Positions 1 through 8,792 of a stretch of DNA of 64,000 bases are shown here, piece after piece; positions within the stretch are counted from its first letter, which is position 1; every line of letters starts with the position of its first letter. Origin of the DNA: Verrucomicrobiota bacterium. Its GTDB lineage: Bacteria; Verrucomicrobiota; Verrucomicrobiia; Opitutales; Opitutaceae. The stretch spans positions 248,001-312,000 of the forward strand of contig JAEYWP010000008.1 of NCBI GenBank assembly GCA_023428905.1, given 5' to 3'. The notes below the pieces were generated by a model. That model had not been told where the DNA came from. It ran no database searches and saw only the letters and a list, made by a program, of their open reading frames with translations. The position numbers were made by a program, and so were the translations under genes.

Positions 1-623
1 CAGTCCTCGTCGTTGATGAAAATGCCGCGGAATTTGACCGAGGGAGGACCGAAACGCCGGGCGCCCCGCGCAACGTGGAGTTCCGCTCGGGGCAGCGGCG
101 CGACGTCCGACCACCAATGCCAGGGCGACACACCGATGGCTTGGGACAGCTCATAGACCCCGTAGGCGGTGCCGCGCCGGTCACTGCCCACAATTACGAG
201 GGCACGGGACGTCCCCGGCAGCGGGTCGTCGACCACGGTGATGATAAACGCCTCCCACTGGCCCCGCAGGTCACCGACGGGGAGGCGCCCCTGGGCCACC
301 AGCTGGTCGATCACGGGACTGCGTCCCAGTGTGCCCACCAGGAGAACGTCCCCCGCGGGCGTTGGGCCACCGATTGCGACGCGCGGCTTTTTCCCTGAGA
401 CGCGTTCCACATCGGTTGCCAGATCGCGGGCGGCGATATGAACGACCTCCGCGTCCCCAGCTGCCGCCCAGATCGCGGCCGCGCCCCGTGACCCGCTCAC
501 CGGGAAGGACCCATCGGACGCCGTTTCCGACACCCAGCCAGCCCCCATGGCCATCGCCGGTCCCAGCCCCCACCACCCGCACGCAAGGAGGAGACGGAGC
601 AGGCACGCACAAGGAAAACGCAT
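1..623 (-). CDS. GH115 xylan alpha-1,2-glucuronidase, N-terminal part (cut by window edge)
   Basis: About 207 residues can be read from an ATG at 623 to the left edge without a stop, so the 3' end lies outside the window. The N-terminus has a signal-peptide-like stretch (MRFPCACLLRLLLACGWWG). It is followed by the conserved N-terminal GH115 pattern: 'VGTLGRSPVIDQL', 'FIITVVDDPLPG', 'VIVGSDRRGTAYGVYELSQ', 'IGVSPWHWWSDV' and, at the edge, 'VKFRGIFINDED'. GH115 enzymes remove (4-O-methyl)glucuronic acid from xylan side chains; here the enzyme is probably periplasmic or outside the cell. The catalytic residues lie beyond the edge, so activity cannot be judged. An AACCTGTCCC-type repeat sits just upstream of the start. 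Confidence 0.85.
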   Translation of the reverse strand, partial: MRFPCACLLRLLLACGWWGLGPAMAMGAGWVSETASDGSFPVSGSRGAAAIWAAAGDAEVVHIAARDLATDVERVSGKKPRVAIGGPTPAGDVLLVGTLGRSPVIDQLVAQGRLPVGDLRGQWEAFIITVVDDPLPGTSRALVIVGSDRRGTAYGVYELSQAIGVSPWHWWSDVAPLPRAELHVARGARRFGPPSVKFRGIFINDED

Positions 624-803
624 GAACGGTCCACTAACCTGTCCCCTTGGCCAGCGACACCCTCTCCCCGCCTGACCGTCTGAACGCGCGAGCGCAAACC
701 AGGACCACCCCAACCGGACCAACCCTCAACCTGTCCCCTTTCGCACTTCCCCGGTCAGAAAACATAACCTGTCCCCTTTTGCACGTTCTGACGGAAGCCC
801 GAT

Positions 804-936
804 TTAGCGCACGCGCTCGCGCCAGTAACCCGGTTCGCGATGCAGATGCATCACCGCAACGATCCAGATCCGATCTGGCTCCACGAGGTAGATGACGCCG
901 TTCGCGATTGGCTTCCTCGTGGATGACCCGGTTCAC
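804..936 (-). pseudogene. RelE/ParE-type toxin remnant with internal deletion
   Basis: A GTG at 936 overlaps the antitoxin stop (GTGA arrangement), as expected for a coupled toxin, and opens with VNRVIHEEA. In the next frame the typical toxin C-terminus follows (IYLVEPDRIWIVAVMHLHRE then PGYWRERVR and a stop at 804-806). The whole interval is only 133 bases, not a multiple of three. A normal ParE-like toxin has about 90-110 residues, so the central half is missing and the ends are out of frame. The gene should not make an active toxin. Confidence 0.7.
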
Positions 937-1166
937 AGGCCCACGCGCTTGCGGGCTTGGGCCAAGGCATCATCCAACGGGATCCCCCGCGCGCGACCGC
1001 TTTGGATTTCCGAGACGCGCCGCCGGGTTTCCTCTTTCCAAGCGTCCTCGATGTGATTCGCGATGCCGCCATGGGCCGACACCAGGATGCGTTCCACCAA
1101 CTCCGCGCGCACATCCTGTGGCAACTGGCGCGTTTCTTCGACGAGTTGATCGAGGGTCATGGGCAT
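933..1166 (-). CDS. Addiction-module antitoxin (Unstab_antitox-like, 77 aa)
   Basis: A 77-residue reading frame runs MPMTLDQLVEETRQLPQDVR to a C-terminal RKRVGL. The first half (LDQLVEETRQLPQDVRAELVERIL) and the later 'AWKEETRRRVSEI' plus 'GRARGIPLDDALAQARKR' fit the putative addiction module component family (PF09720/TIGR02574) that pairs with ParE-like toxins. The antitoxin appears intact although the adjoining toxin is deleted. Its start overlaps the end of the integrase fragment by 10 bases, so the region has been rearranged. With no toxin to bind it may be a decaying relic. Confidence 0.75.
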   Translation of the reverse strand: MPMTLDQLVEETRQLPQDVRAELVERILVSAHGGIANHIEDAWKEETRRRVSEIQSGRARGIPLDDALAQARKRVGL

Positions 1167-1447
1167 GGGCTTAACTCTGAGGGCCGCCCTTCCGAAGGCA
1201 ACTGCCCAGAGGGATGACAGCGGGCATGCACGTCAATCAACTGCCGGATCGTCACTTCGGTATATATGGCCGTCGTCTCGAGCTTCGAGTGCCCGAGCTG
1301 CTGCTGGATGAAGCGGATGTCGGCGCCGCCTTCGAGCATGTGGGTCGCGCAGGTGTGCCGCAAAAGGTGGCAGGAGCCGCGCTTGGCGAGCCCGGCTTTC
1401 TCCATCCAGGCGCGGATCCACGAACCTGTCCCTAGCCTGTCCATCAA
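1157..1447 (-). pseudogene. Tyrosine recombinase/integrase, C-terminal fragment
   Basis: The frame covers only the last part of the catalytic domain: 'HLLRHTCATHMLEGGADIRF' holds the HxxR box, then 'IQQQLGHSKLETTAIYTEV' holds the second His/Lys box and the catalytic Tyr. The amino-terminal domain and the first catalytic Arg are absent. The homologous part begins immediately after an AACCTGTCCC repeat copy (1423-1433), so the break coincides with a repeat. The last residues run past the usual end of the family into the antitoxin start. It is a relic of a mobile element and cannot be active alone. Confidence 0.8.
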
Positions 1448-1590
1448 CGTAGCCTGTCCCTTCGCGGTGGGACCTGATCGGAAAACGTAACCTGTCCCTG
1501 CGGTGGGCTCGCGGGCTGGCGGTGGCGCGGGGGGGTGGTTTTGGGCTCGCGCGGGTGTTTGGCGCTGGGCTGAGATGCGCGGCCGCCCCC

Positions 1591-2823
1591 GTGACCACCA
1601 CCGCCCACGCCGACCGCCTCCTCTCCATCGACGCCCTGCGCGGGCTGACCGTCGCGGCCATGATCGTGGTCAACACCCCGGGATCGTGGTCGTTCCTTTA
1701 TCCCCCGCTGCGGCACGCGGCGTGGCACGGTCTCACCCCCACCGACCTGGTTTTCCCGTTCTTCCTTTTCATCGTCGGTATTTCCGTGGCCCTTGCGTTC
1801 GGGAAACAGTTGGCGGCCGGCGCGGCACAAAATGATCTGCGGAAAAAGGTGCTCGTGCGCTCCGCGAAGATCTTCCTGGTGGGCGCATTGCTCAGCCTCT
1901 GGCCCGACTTCAATCTCGGCGAGTTTCGCTGGGCCGGCGTGCTCCAGCGGATCGCCCTGGTTTTCGCCGCCTGCAGTTTTCTTTTCCTTTCCCTCCGCTG
2001 GCGGGGCCTGCTCGCCGTCACGGTCCTGCTGCTCACCAGCTACTGGGCGCTCCTCACGGGGGTGCCCGTGCCGCTCGACGCCGTCAATGAACAGGCGCTC
2101 GCCACAGGCAGGGTCGAACGCGCCTACGGCGAGGAGGTGCCTGTCCAGGTCCAGGCAAAGCAATCGACAGCGCATGCCACCGGCGCTTCGCCCCCGCCCG
2201 TACGTGCCTTGCTCCCCAACACGGAGCCGGGCACCAATCTCGCCGCCTGGGTCGACCGGCGCCTCCTTCCCGGCCGCAGGTACGAAACAACCTGGGACCC
2301 GGAAGGCCTGCTCAGCACGCTGCCAGCCCTCGCCACCGCCCTGCTGGGCACCCTGACCGGCCTGTGGTTGCGGGCAACCCCAACGCCCACCCGGCGATTG
2401 CGCGGTCTGGCCATCGCCGGTGCCGGTCTCCTGGCCTCAGGGCTGGTCTGGGGCTCGGTTTTCCCCCTCAACAAAAACCTCTGGACCAGTTCATTTGTGC
2501 TGGTGACCGCCGGGTGGGCAATGCTCGCACTGCTGGTGTGCAGCCTCCTCGTCGACAAAGGGGGTTGGACTCGCCTCGCCCTGCCCGCACGGGTCTTTGG
2601 GTCCAACGCCATCCTGGCCTACAGCCTCGCCTCCGCTCTAGCCGCGTTCGTGCACCACCCGTGGGGGACCGGCCCCTCCACCGCGGGAGCAGTGATGGCG
2701 GTGTTGCAGGGCGCCGGCGCCAGCCCCGAGGCCGCCTCCCTTGGCTTCGCGCTCCTTTTCACCACGCTGATTTTCCTGCCCCTGCTCGTACTCCATCGCC
2801 GGGGAATATTCCTGCGGCTCTGA
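1591..2823 (+). CDS. Membrane acyltransferase of the HGSNAT/DUF5009 type
   Basis: Multi-pass membrane protein of about 410 residues. The opening 'RLLSIDALRGLTVAAMIVVN' and 'GLTPTDLVFPFFLFIVGISV' match the heparan-alpha-glucosaminide N-acetyltransferase-like family, which moves acetyl groups from acetyl-CoA across a membrane onto sugars. About ten hydrophobic segments follow, ending in 'TTLIFLPLLVLHRRGIFLRL'. The start is uncertain: the frame is open back to a GTG at 1522, but the family begins just before 'DRLLSIDALRG', so I chose the GTG at 1591. No clear ribosome binding site supports either start. The sugar substrate cannot be told from sequence. Confidence 0.8.
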   Translation: MTTTAHADRLLSIDALRGLTVAAMIVVNTPGSWSFLYPPLRHAAWHGLTPTDLVFPFFLFIVGISVALAFGKQLAAGAAQNDLRKKVLVRSAKIFLVGALLSLWPDFNLGEFRWAGVLQRIALVFAACSFLFLSLRWRGLLAVTVLLLTSYWALLTGVPVPLDAVNEQALATGRVERAYGEEVPVQVQAKQSTAHATGASPPPVRALLPNTEPGTNLAAWVDRRLLPGRRYETTWDPEGLLSTLPALATALLGTLTGLWLRATPTPTRRLRGLAIAGAGLLASGLVWGSVFPLNKNLWTSSFVLVTAGWAMLALLVCSLLVDKGGWTRLALPARVFGSNAILAYSLASALAAFVHHPWGTGPSTAGAVMAVLQGAGASPEAASLGFALLFTTLIFLPLLVLHRRGIFLRL

Positions 2824-3197
2824 CGGCCTGAATGGGTGACGAGCACACTGGCGTGGCTCGGAAAAGGTCCTTGCGCGAAACGTCCGATGATCAGGGATGT
2901 AGGGCGTCTCCCGGTAGCGTCCGAGACGTTCCGCAAAAAGGCGGATCATGGCACGTCAGCGCCAGAACCGGTGCCTCACCGCGGCGAGTGGTTGGGTGAA
3001 CGATCGACAACCAACCGAAGGAAAAAACCACGTCCCGCCCAGCGCGTTTCTTTCAGGCGATGCCAGGAAGTAACGGTCGCCCGTTTGAGCTTGAGCAAAA
3101 CACCACACCACGGCTGGCTGTCGGCACTTGATCACCCGGGCGGGAGGCAACATCGGGACCACCAGGATACCCGCATCGACGTGCTCAGCATCACTCC
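2824..3197. other. Intergenic stretch without recognisable gene
   Basis: 374 bases between the acyltransferase and the PEP-CTERM protein. No frame here resembles a protein family and I see no clear terminator hairpin with a T-run. It should hold the promoter of the downstream gene, but no convincing -35/-10 pair stands out. Confidence 0.5.
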
Positions 3198-4100
3198 ATG
3201 CTTAAACACCTCCTGCTCCTTTGCGGGCTCGCAACAGCCCATCCGCTCACCGCGCAACTCGTCACCACCGCGCTCCGAATCAATCAACATGCCGGGCATG
3301 ACACCGTGCTGCACTTCGTCGTCCCGGAAGGCGAATCCCAGCAGGTGTTGATGCGCGTGGCAGGACCCGCCTTGGGGGCTTTTGGGCTCACGGCGCTGCA
3401 GGACCCCGCGCTGGAGCTATTCCGCGGCGGGGTGTTGCTGGGATCCAACGACAACTGGGGCGCGGATAACGCCGACGCCCTCCGCCAGGCGTTCCTGCAG
3501 GTGGGAGCGTTCCAATTCCTCAACAACTCGAGGGACGCCGCCCTGCTCGCCACCCTCGCTCCTGGTGACTACACGCTCCGGTCGTATTCGGTCGATACGG
3601 GCGGTGGCATGATCCTGCCCGAGCTGTATTCAGTCACTGGAGCCGGCTTCAGCGGCCTGAGTGTGTCGACCTATGTCGAGGAGGACTCCCTGCACCTTGG
3701 CGTCTTGGCCGCGCCCGGCACCTACCTCCTGCGCAGCCGTTCCTCGTCCATCCACGGAGCAGGCAATGCTCACCTGCAGAACTACGAGTCCGCGGCGCAG
3801 AACGACACTTGGACGTCGTCAGCCGATGCGGCGGCGATTCTCGCAGCCGGTGCGCAACTCGGCCTTCCTCCCCTCGGTGACCTGGACGCTGCCCTCCTGG
3901 TGGAGACACTCCGGACCGGAGCCCTCAACGTGATCGCCTCCAATCGTGGCACTCCCGATCTCGTGAGCCTGGACCTCTCCTTCGTTCCGCCCCCCGTGGG
4001 GGTTCCCGTGCCCGAGCCCGGAACCTACGGCCTCGGTGCCGTGGGTCTGGCCCTCGCCCTCATGGCGCGGCGCGCGCGGCGCCAGCGCCCGAGCGCCTGA
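3198..4100 (+). CDS. PEP-CTERM-tailed exported protein
   Basis: 300-residue protein with a signal peptide (MLKHLLLLCGLATAHPLTAQ). The C-terminal sorting signal has a PEP motif ('VPVPEPGTYG'), a hydrophobic helix and an Arg-rich end ('MARRARRQRPSA'). The body resembles the repeat-like extracellular domains common in Verrucomicrobia ('VLMRVAGPALGAFGLT', 'NDNWGADNADALRQAF', 'LAPGDYTLRSYSVDTGG'). It should be processed by an exosortase and delivered to the cell surface. An exosortase gene lies about 56 kb away in this window (59594-61039), making it a candidate processing enzyme. No catalytic motif is visible; a structural or adhesive role is a guess. Confidence 0.8.
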   Translation: MLKHLLLLCGLATAHPLTAQLVTTALRINQHAGHDTVLHFVVPEGESQQVLMRVAGPALGAFGLTALQDPALELFRGGVLLGSNDNWGADNADALRQAFLQVGAFQFLNNSRDAALLATLAPGDYTLRSYSVDTGGGMILPELYSVTGAGFSGLSVSTYVEEDSLHLGVLAAPGTYLLRSRSSSIHGAGNAHLQNYESAAQNDTWTSSADAAAILAAGAQLGLPPLGDLDAALLVETLRTGALNVIASNRGTPDLVSLDLSFVPPPVGVPVPEPGTYGLGAVGLALALMARRARRQRPSA

Positions 4101-4298
4101 TTGCCCTGAGCCCATTGGCGGTGCCCCCGTTGCGAGAGCACCAGAGCTAAAGCGATCGCTCAACCCCCCGCCTCCGTCCATTTCCTTGCAAGTCGAGGAT
4201 TGATACGGCTGGCGGGTTTGGGTTGGATGGGTGTCGCACGACCTTGGCGAGAGGCTCGGCGCCCCGCGCCCGCGTCCTGCAAACCCCATCCCGCTTCC

Positions 4299-6395
4299 AT
4301 GCACCGCATACTCCCCCGCGGACTGGCTCCGCGTCGCGTCTCAGCGTCGGCCCCTCGAGGCCTCCTCACCTGGGCCCTTGGGTGCGCCGCCGCCCTGCTC
4401 CTGGCCGCCAGCGCCTCGGCCCGATCGTGGGAGCCGATCGCGCCCGCGGACCTCGCCGCAACGGAATCGAAGTCCGCCCCCGGCGCAGACCTCGAATACC
4501 TGCTGGTACACTTCACCCTCAACGGGGCGGACAACGCGAATGCGTTCTCCAGCGAAGGCGGCACGCTCTGGCTCGAACACCACGTGCGCGCCAAGATCTA
4601 CACCCAGAAAGGCTGTGATCGCCGTTCCCTCTTCAAGTTCGGCTACAACCCCAGGACCCCGGTTCGCGAGATCGCGGCCCGCGTCGTGAAACCCGACGGT
4701 TCCGAAGTCGAGGTAGGAAAAAAGGACATCTTTGAGACCACCACCTTCAAGAAGGGTGGGACCGAGGAACGTGTGGTCTCCTTCGCCCTGCCCAACCTCT
4801 CCCCCGGGGACGTCGTGGAGTTCCGCTACGTGCGCGTGCTGGCCCACAGTGACTATTCGTACCTGACGTTCGACTGCCAGCAGGAGGAGCCGGTGCGCGA
4901 ATTCACCTTCAACGTGCTGCGTGCGCTCTCCGACTGGAATGCGCTGTGGTTCAACCTCAAGGACGCCGAAACGAAGCCGGGCCGAAGCGTGACCTTCCGA
5001 AACCTGCCCGCCTTCCGTCCCGAAAACGACATGCCGGCAGAACGCGATTTCCGCGGATGGATGGTGTGCGTCTTCAGCCACCCGTATTTCCGCCAGCACT
5101 CCGCCGACGATGTCTGGCAGGACATCGGCTCCTATTACGCCGACGCCTTCAAAGCCGCATCCAAACCCACCAGCGAGCTCAAGGCACGGGCCGAGGCGAT
5201 CGTCGCCGGAGCCTCCTCCGAGGAGGAGAAACTCACCCGCATCTACGACTACTGCCAAACCGAGGTCTCCAACCTGGACTGGTTCGAAACCCCGGAACTG
5301 CTCGCCGCTGAAGAGAAACGCAACAAGAGCGAACATGCCCAAAGTGCCAAGACGACGCTCCAGCTGAAGACCGGCAACACCGAGGACATCAACCTCCTCT
5401 TTGCCGGGCTGGCCCGCGCCGCCGGCTACGAGGTCCGCCGGGCCCTTCACGCGGACCGCGACGTGCTGGGATTGGTCCGCAGCCCGCGCGGCTGGCTTTT
5501 CATGAACCGACACTCGGTCGCCGTGAAACGGGGCGAGACCTGGACATTTTATTCACCCGGCCACTACACGGTCCCCGCCGGCTTGCTCAGCATCCGGGAT
5601 GTCCCGGTCACCACCTGGATCTGCGACAGCAACAAGTCCTTCTTCCAGTCCACCTCCGCCGCCCGCGCCGATGACTCACCCGCGCTGCGCAAGGGACGTT
5701 TCACCCTCGATGAGGAGGGCACGCTGGAAGGAGAGGTGGAGGTGAGCTACGCCGGCCATCCGGCGGTCGAATTGAAGGGCCGCTGGTGGGGCAAGCCAAT
5801 CCAGGATGCAAACGACTTCGAGCGGGACGCACTCACGCAGCGGCTTCCCGGCGCGGAGATCTCCGACATGACGTGGGAAAACCTCTCCTCCCGCGCGATG
5901 CCGGTGATCCAGCGCTACAAGGTCCGCGTCCCCGGCTACGCCGAAGTGGCAGGCACCCGGCTGATCCTCGGCCCGAGTTTCTTCCAGCGCGGGATCGGCC
6001 CGCGCTACACCGCGGAGGCCCGGGCCTTTCCCATCGTATTCGATTACGCCTTACGACAGTCCGACGACGTCGAGATTGTCCTGCCAGAGGGGTACACCCT
6101 CGACGGCGGCACCGCCCCCGCCAATGTCGCCGACCCCCAGGGCATCATCGCGGCCACATACAGCCTGCGTTACAAGGGCAAGGCGCGCACCCTCATCTAC
6201 CGCCGCGACGTCTCGGTCGGCGGGTCGGGCAACATCGCCTTCGACGCGGTGAGCTATCCGATTCTCCGCGGACTCTTCGCCGGCATCGCCCGCTCGGACG
6301 ACCACCGCCTGGTGTTCAAACCCACGCCCGCGCCGGCGGCCGACGGCACCACTCCCGCAGGCCAGGCTGGCGCCACCACCGGCGGTTCCAAATGA
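4299..6395 (+). CDS. DUF3857 / transglutaminase-like exported protein lacking the catalytic Cys
   Basis: 698 residues from the ATG at 4299, chosen because a signal-type helix (GLLTWALGCAAALLLAASAS) follows it; the frame is open back to 4200. Residues about 65-250 form a DUF3857-like beta domain, and about 300-410 a transglutaminase-like fold. At the position where family members have G-x-C-x-D it reads GNTEDINLL (359-367), so the nucleophilic Cys is replaced by Thr. A possible His remains in 'NRHSVAVKRGE'. It is therefore probably a non-catalytic partner of the next gene, which overlaps its stop by four bases (ATGA). The function of the family is not established. Confidence 0.8.
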   Translation: MHRILPRGLAPRRVSASAPRGLLTWALGCAAALLLAASASARSWEPIAPADLAATESKSAPGADLEYLLVHFTLNGADNANAFSSEGGTLWLEHHVRAKIYTQKGCDRRSLFKFGYNPRTPVREIAARVVKPDGSEVEVGKKDIFETTTFKKGGTEERVVSFALPNLSPGDVVEFRYVRVLAHSDYSYLTFDCQQEEPVREFTFNVLRALSDWNALWFNLKDAETKPGRSVTFRNLPAFRPENDMPAERDFRGWMVCVFSHPYFRQHSADDVWQDIGSYYADAFKAASKPTSELKARAEAIVAGASSEEEKLTRIYDYCQTEVSNLDWFETPELLAAEEKRNKSEHAQSAKTTLQLKTGNTEDINLLFAGLARAAGYEVRRALHADRDVLGLVRSPRGWLFMNRHSVAVKRGETWTFYSPGHYTVPAGLLSIRDVPVTTWICDSNKSFFQSTSAARADDSPALRKGRFTLDEEGTLEGEVEVSYAGHPAVELKGRWWGKPIQDANDFERDALTQRLPGAEISDMTWENLSSRAMPVIQRYKVRVPGYAEVAGTRLILGPSFFQRGIGPRYTAEARAFPIVFDYALRQSDDVEIVLPEGYTLDGGTAPANVADPQGIIAATYSLRYKGKARTLIYRRDVSVGGSGNIAFDAVSYPILRGLFAGIARSDDHRLVFKPTPAPAADGTTPAGQAGATTGGSK

Positions 6396-8383
6396 AGGCA
6401 GTGCTCCTTTGGCTGCGGCTGACGGCGCTTCTCGCCCTTGCCCTGCCCCTCCGGGCAGCCGAGCCGCTGCCCGCGTGGCTCAAATCCGTCTCGGACGCCA
6501 CCCCGCCGGCCTACCCTGCCGGCACACCCGCGGTAGTCCTGCTGGATGAAGCCACCGTCGAACTGGACGCAAAAGGTGTCGCCACAACGGTGATACGCCA
6601 CGCGCTGCGCGTGCTGCACGGAAGCGGTGACGCCTACGCGCGCGCACATCTCACGTATCTGCAGAAGTCCGACCGCGTGTCCGACCAGCGCGCCTGGATC
6701 ATCCGCAAGGGTGAGGTGCACAAGGCGAAACAGCCCCGGGACTGGGCCGACGTGTCGGACACCAGTGACGCAGCGGTCTTCGGTGAATACCGGGCCAAGA
6801 CGATCAACCTTTCTGACGCCGTCGTGGCGGGTGACGTGTTCGCCTTCGAGGCGCGACTGGTCCAACCGCTGCTGGTCGCCCAATACCAGCGCAACTGGGG
6901 CTCAACCCTGCCCGTTCTCCGCGAAAGTCTGACCCTCTGCCTCCCGCCTGGGTTTGGCGTGGACGCGTTCCACAACCGCATTCCCGCGCCGACCGAAACG
7001 CGGTCTGCGGATGGTCGCTGCATCACTTGGTTGCACGAGAACCTGCCCTACCTTCCCGATGAACCCGCCGCCATCGCCCCTGCCAAAGTGCACGGCAGCT
7101 CCCTGGTCCGCATCCGTCCCCCCGCGGGCACCGCCTTTAGCCCCCTCACCTTCGACACCTGGCCCGACGTCGCGCGCTGGGCGGAGAGCCTGAGTACCGG
7201 CCAATGCGATTCCAATGCGGCCCTCGAAGATAAGACCCGCGAGTTGACCGCGGGCGCCGGTACCACGCTGGAAAAGGTCCGCGCGCTTTGTCGCTACGTG
7301 CAGCAACTGCGTTATGTCGCCCTCGACAATGACCTCGGCAAGGGCTCCGGCTACAAACCGCGCCGGGCCACGGCGGTTTTCGCCCAGGGTTATGGTGACT
7401 GCAAAGACAAGGCCAACCTCCTGCGCTCGATGCTCCGCGTCGCCGGGATAACGTCCTATGTTGCCATCGCCAAGGCTCGCCCCGACTTCGTCCCGGCCGA
7501 AGAGGTGCCGTCACCCCGGCAGTTCGACCACGCCATCAGTGCCATCGTGGTGGATACCACGGTCGACCTGCCCGCTGTCGTCACCGCCCCCACCGGTGAA
7601 CGCCTTCTGCTGTTTGACCCCACGCACCGTCACGTCGAACTCGGCCACCTGCCCGAACCCCTGCAGGGCAGCCGGATCTACGTGCTTTCTCCCGACCACA
7701 CCCACTTGTTGGACGTTCCCGTGGCGCCACCCGCACGGGGCAACCGCGTCGAACGCGGCCTCACCCTGAGCTTCACCGAAACCGGCAGTCTCCAGGGCGA
7801 GGCAACACTTCATGGAATCGGTGAAGCCGCCACGTACTGGCGCGGCGTGGCCTACGGTGGCTCCACCCCGCTCGATCTCGAGAAGGCTGCGGCCGCCTCC
7901 CTGGGCGCGAGCCTGAAGTCCGCCCGCGTTTCCGCAGTGGAGACGGTCACAGCTCCCGAAGACATCGTCACCGGCGTGCGTTATCATCTGACGATGCCAG
8001 AGTTCCTGCAGCCGATGCCGGGTGGTCTGCTGGTTGCGCGGCTGGAGTTGTTCAACCGTGCCGACGTGCCGTCTTTCAATGCCAAGGAACGGGTCCGCCC
8101 GGTCCGGTTGGCTGCGCTCGAGCAGGTCGACCGCGCCGAACTGGCGCTTCCTCCCCGGATCACAGCCGAGGAACTGCCGGCGCCCGCACACCTTCAATCG
8201 CGCTTCGGGACTTACGAACGCAAGGTCGCGATCGAGGACGGAAAACTCATGTTCCGCAGGCGGCTCGAGGTCGTCCCTCAGGAAGTCGCGATCTCCGACT
8301 ACGCGAGTCTGCGCAGCTTCTTCGCCGAGGTGGCCAGAGCGGACCGCACCGCTGTCCTTCTGCGTGCCAGGGCCGAACCGTAG
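6392..8383 (+). CDS. DUF3857 / transglutaminase-like exported protein with full triad
   Basis: 663 residues from the ATG at 6392, which overlaps the stop of the previous gene; the frame is open further upstream but that part is antisense to family logic. It has a signal peptide (LLWLRLTALLALALPLRA), a DUF3857 domain at about 45-230 and a transglutaminase-like core at about 285-415. The core contains Cys337 in 'GYGDCKDKANLL', His380 in 'RQFDHAIS' and Asp409 in 'LLFDPTHRHVELG', the expected Cys-His-Asp triad. The protein is probably a periplasmic protease- or ligase-like enzyme of unknown substrate. Its pairing with a Cys-less paralogue suggests the two products work as a complex. Confidence 0.82.
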   Translation: MKAVLLWLRLTALLALALPLRAAEPLPAWLKSVSDATPPAYPAGTPAVVLLDEATVELDAKGVATTVIRHALRVLHGSGDAYARAHLTYLQKSDRVSDQRAWIIRKGEVHKAKQPRDWADVSDTSDAAVFGEYRAKTINLSDAVVAGDVFAFEARLVQPLLVAQYQRNWGSTLPVLRESLTLCLPPGFGVDAFHNRIPAPTETRSADGRCITWLHENLPYLPDEPAAIAPAKVHGSSLVRIRPPAGTAFSPLTFDTWPDVARWAESLSTGQCDSNAALEDKTRELTAGAGTTLEKVRALCRYVQQLRYVALDNDLGKGSGYKPRRATAVFAQGYGDCKDKANLLRSMLRVAGITSYVAIAKARPDFVPAEEVPSPRQFDHAISAIVVDTTVDLPAVVTAPTGERLLLFDPTHRHVELGHLPEPLQGSRIYVLSPDHTHLLDVPVAPPARGNRVERGLTLSFTETGSLQGEATLHGIGEAATYWRGVAYGGSTPLDLEKAAAASLGASLKSARVSAVETVTAPEDIVTGVRYHLTMPEFLQPMPGGLLVARLELFNRADVPSFNAKERVRPVRLAALEQVDRAELALPPRITAEELPAPAHLQSRFGTYERKVAIEDGKLMFRRRLEVVPQEVAISDYASLRSFFAEVARADRTAVLLRARAEP

Positions 8384-8504
8384 TCGCCGCCTGACCTGCA
8401 ATCAACCGCGGGCTTGTCCGGGCGGAACGCGGCATGAACGCACGCCGCCTACATTCGGAGAGGGCTGCCGCTTCCCCCCTCGGGACAGCGCTCTCCTTTG
8501 ACTC

Positions 8505-8533
8505 CGCAAAAAAGCACGCCCCGAGGGGCGTGC
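8505..8533 (-). terminator. Rho-independent terminator of the yihY block
   Basis: Read on the minus strand, a GC-rich hairpin (arms GCACGCCCC / GGGGCGTGC, positions 8514-8533) is followed directly by six T residues. It lies just past the stop of the 72-aa gene at 8574. Confidence 0.85.
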
Positions 8534-8573
8534 CGGTGAGGGCGCGGTGCTCACACTGGTGGGAGGTGCGGCC

Positions 8574-8792
8574 TTAAAGGTTCTCCTGTTTAGGGGAACG
8601 TTCGCCGGGACGGCGGGCCTCCAGTGGCTGCCCCTGCTTGGCTTTTTCCGTGGCGCGCTCAGAGGCGTTGTCCGGTTTCTGCTGGCCGTGGGACTTCACG
8701 TCTTCCTTTTCGGGCGCTTCCTGCGGTTTTTCTGTCGGTGTGTTTTTCATCCGTGGGCGTGGGTTGAGGTTGGGGTTGTCGTGAAAGGTCAT
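8574..8792 (-). CDS. Small hydrophilic protein coupled to YihY (72 aa)
   Basis: The ATG at 8792 overlaps the yihY stop in an ATGA arrangement, so translation is probably coupled. The 72 residues are almost all charged or polar ('TEKPQEAPEKEDVKSHGQQK', 'ERATEKAKQGQPLEARRPGE'), with no hydrophobic core and no signal peptide, so the protein is predicted to be intrinsically disordered. A terminator follows 40 bases downstream, which makes this the last gene of the block. I do not recognise the family. An alternative start is the Met 14 codons further in. Confidence 0.6.
   Translation of the reverse strand: MTFHDNPNLNPRPRMKNTPTEKPQEAPEKEDVKSHGQQKPDNASERATEKAKQGQPLEARRPGERSPKQENL

Larger units (their letters stand above)
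636..1499. repeat. Dispersed AACCTGTCCC-type short repeat, seven copies
   Basis: Copies lie at 636-648, 728-740, 766-780, 1423-1433, 1434-1443 (weaker, AGCCTGTCC), 1451-1462 and 1489-1499, all in the same orientation. Two copies share a longer left flank (GGAAAACGTAACCTGTCCC at 1480-1498 and a near match ending at the 766 copy). The copies bracket the broken integrase and toxin genes. I read them as a small mobile or recombination-linked repeat, but the mechanism is unknown. Confidence 0.6.
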
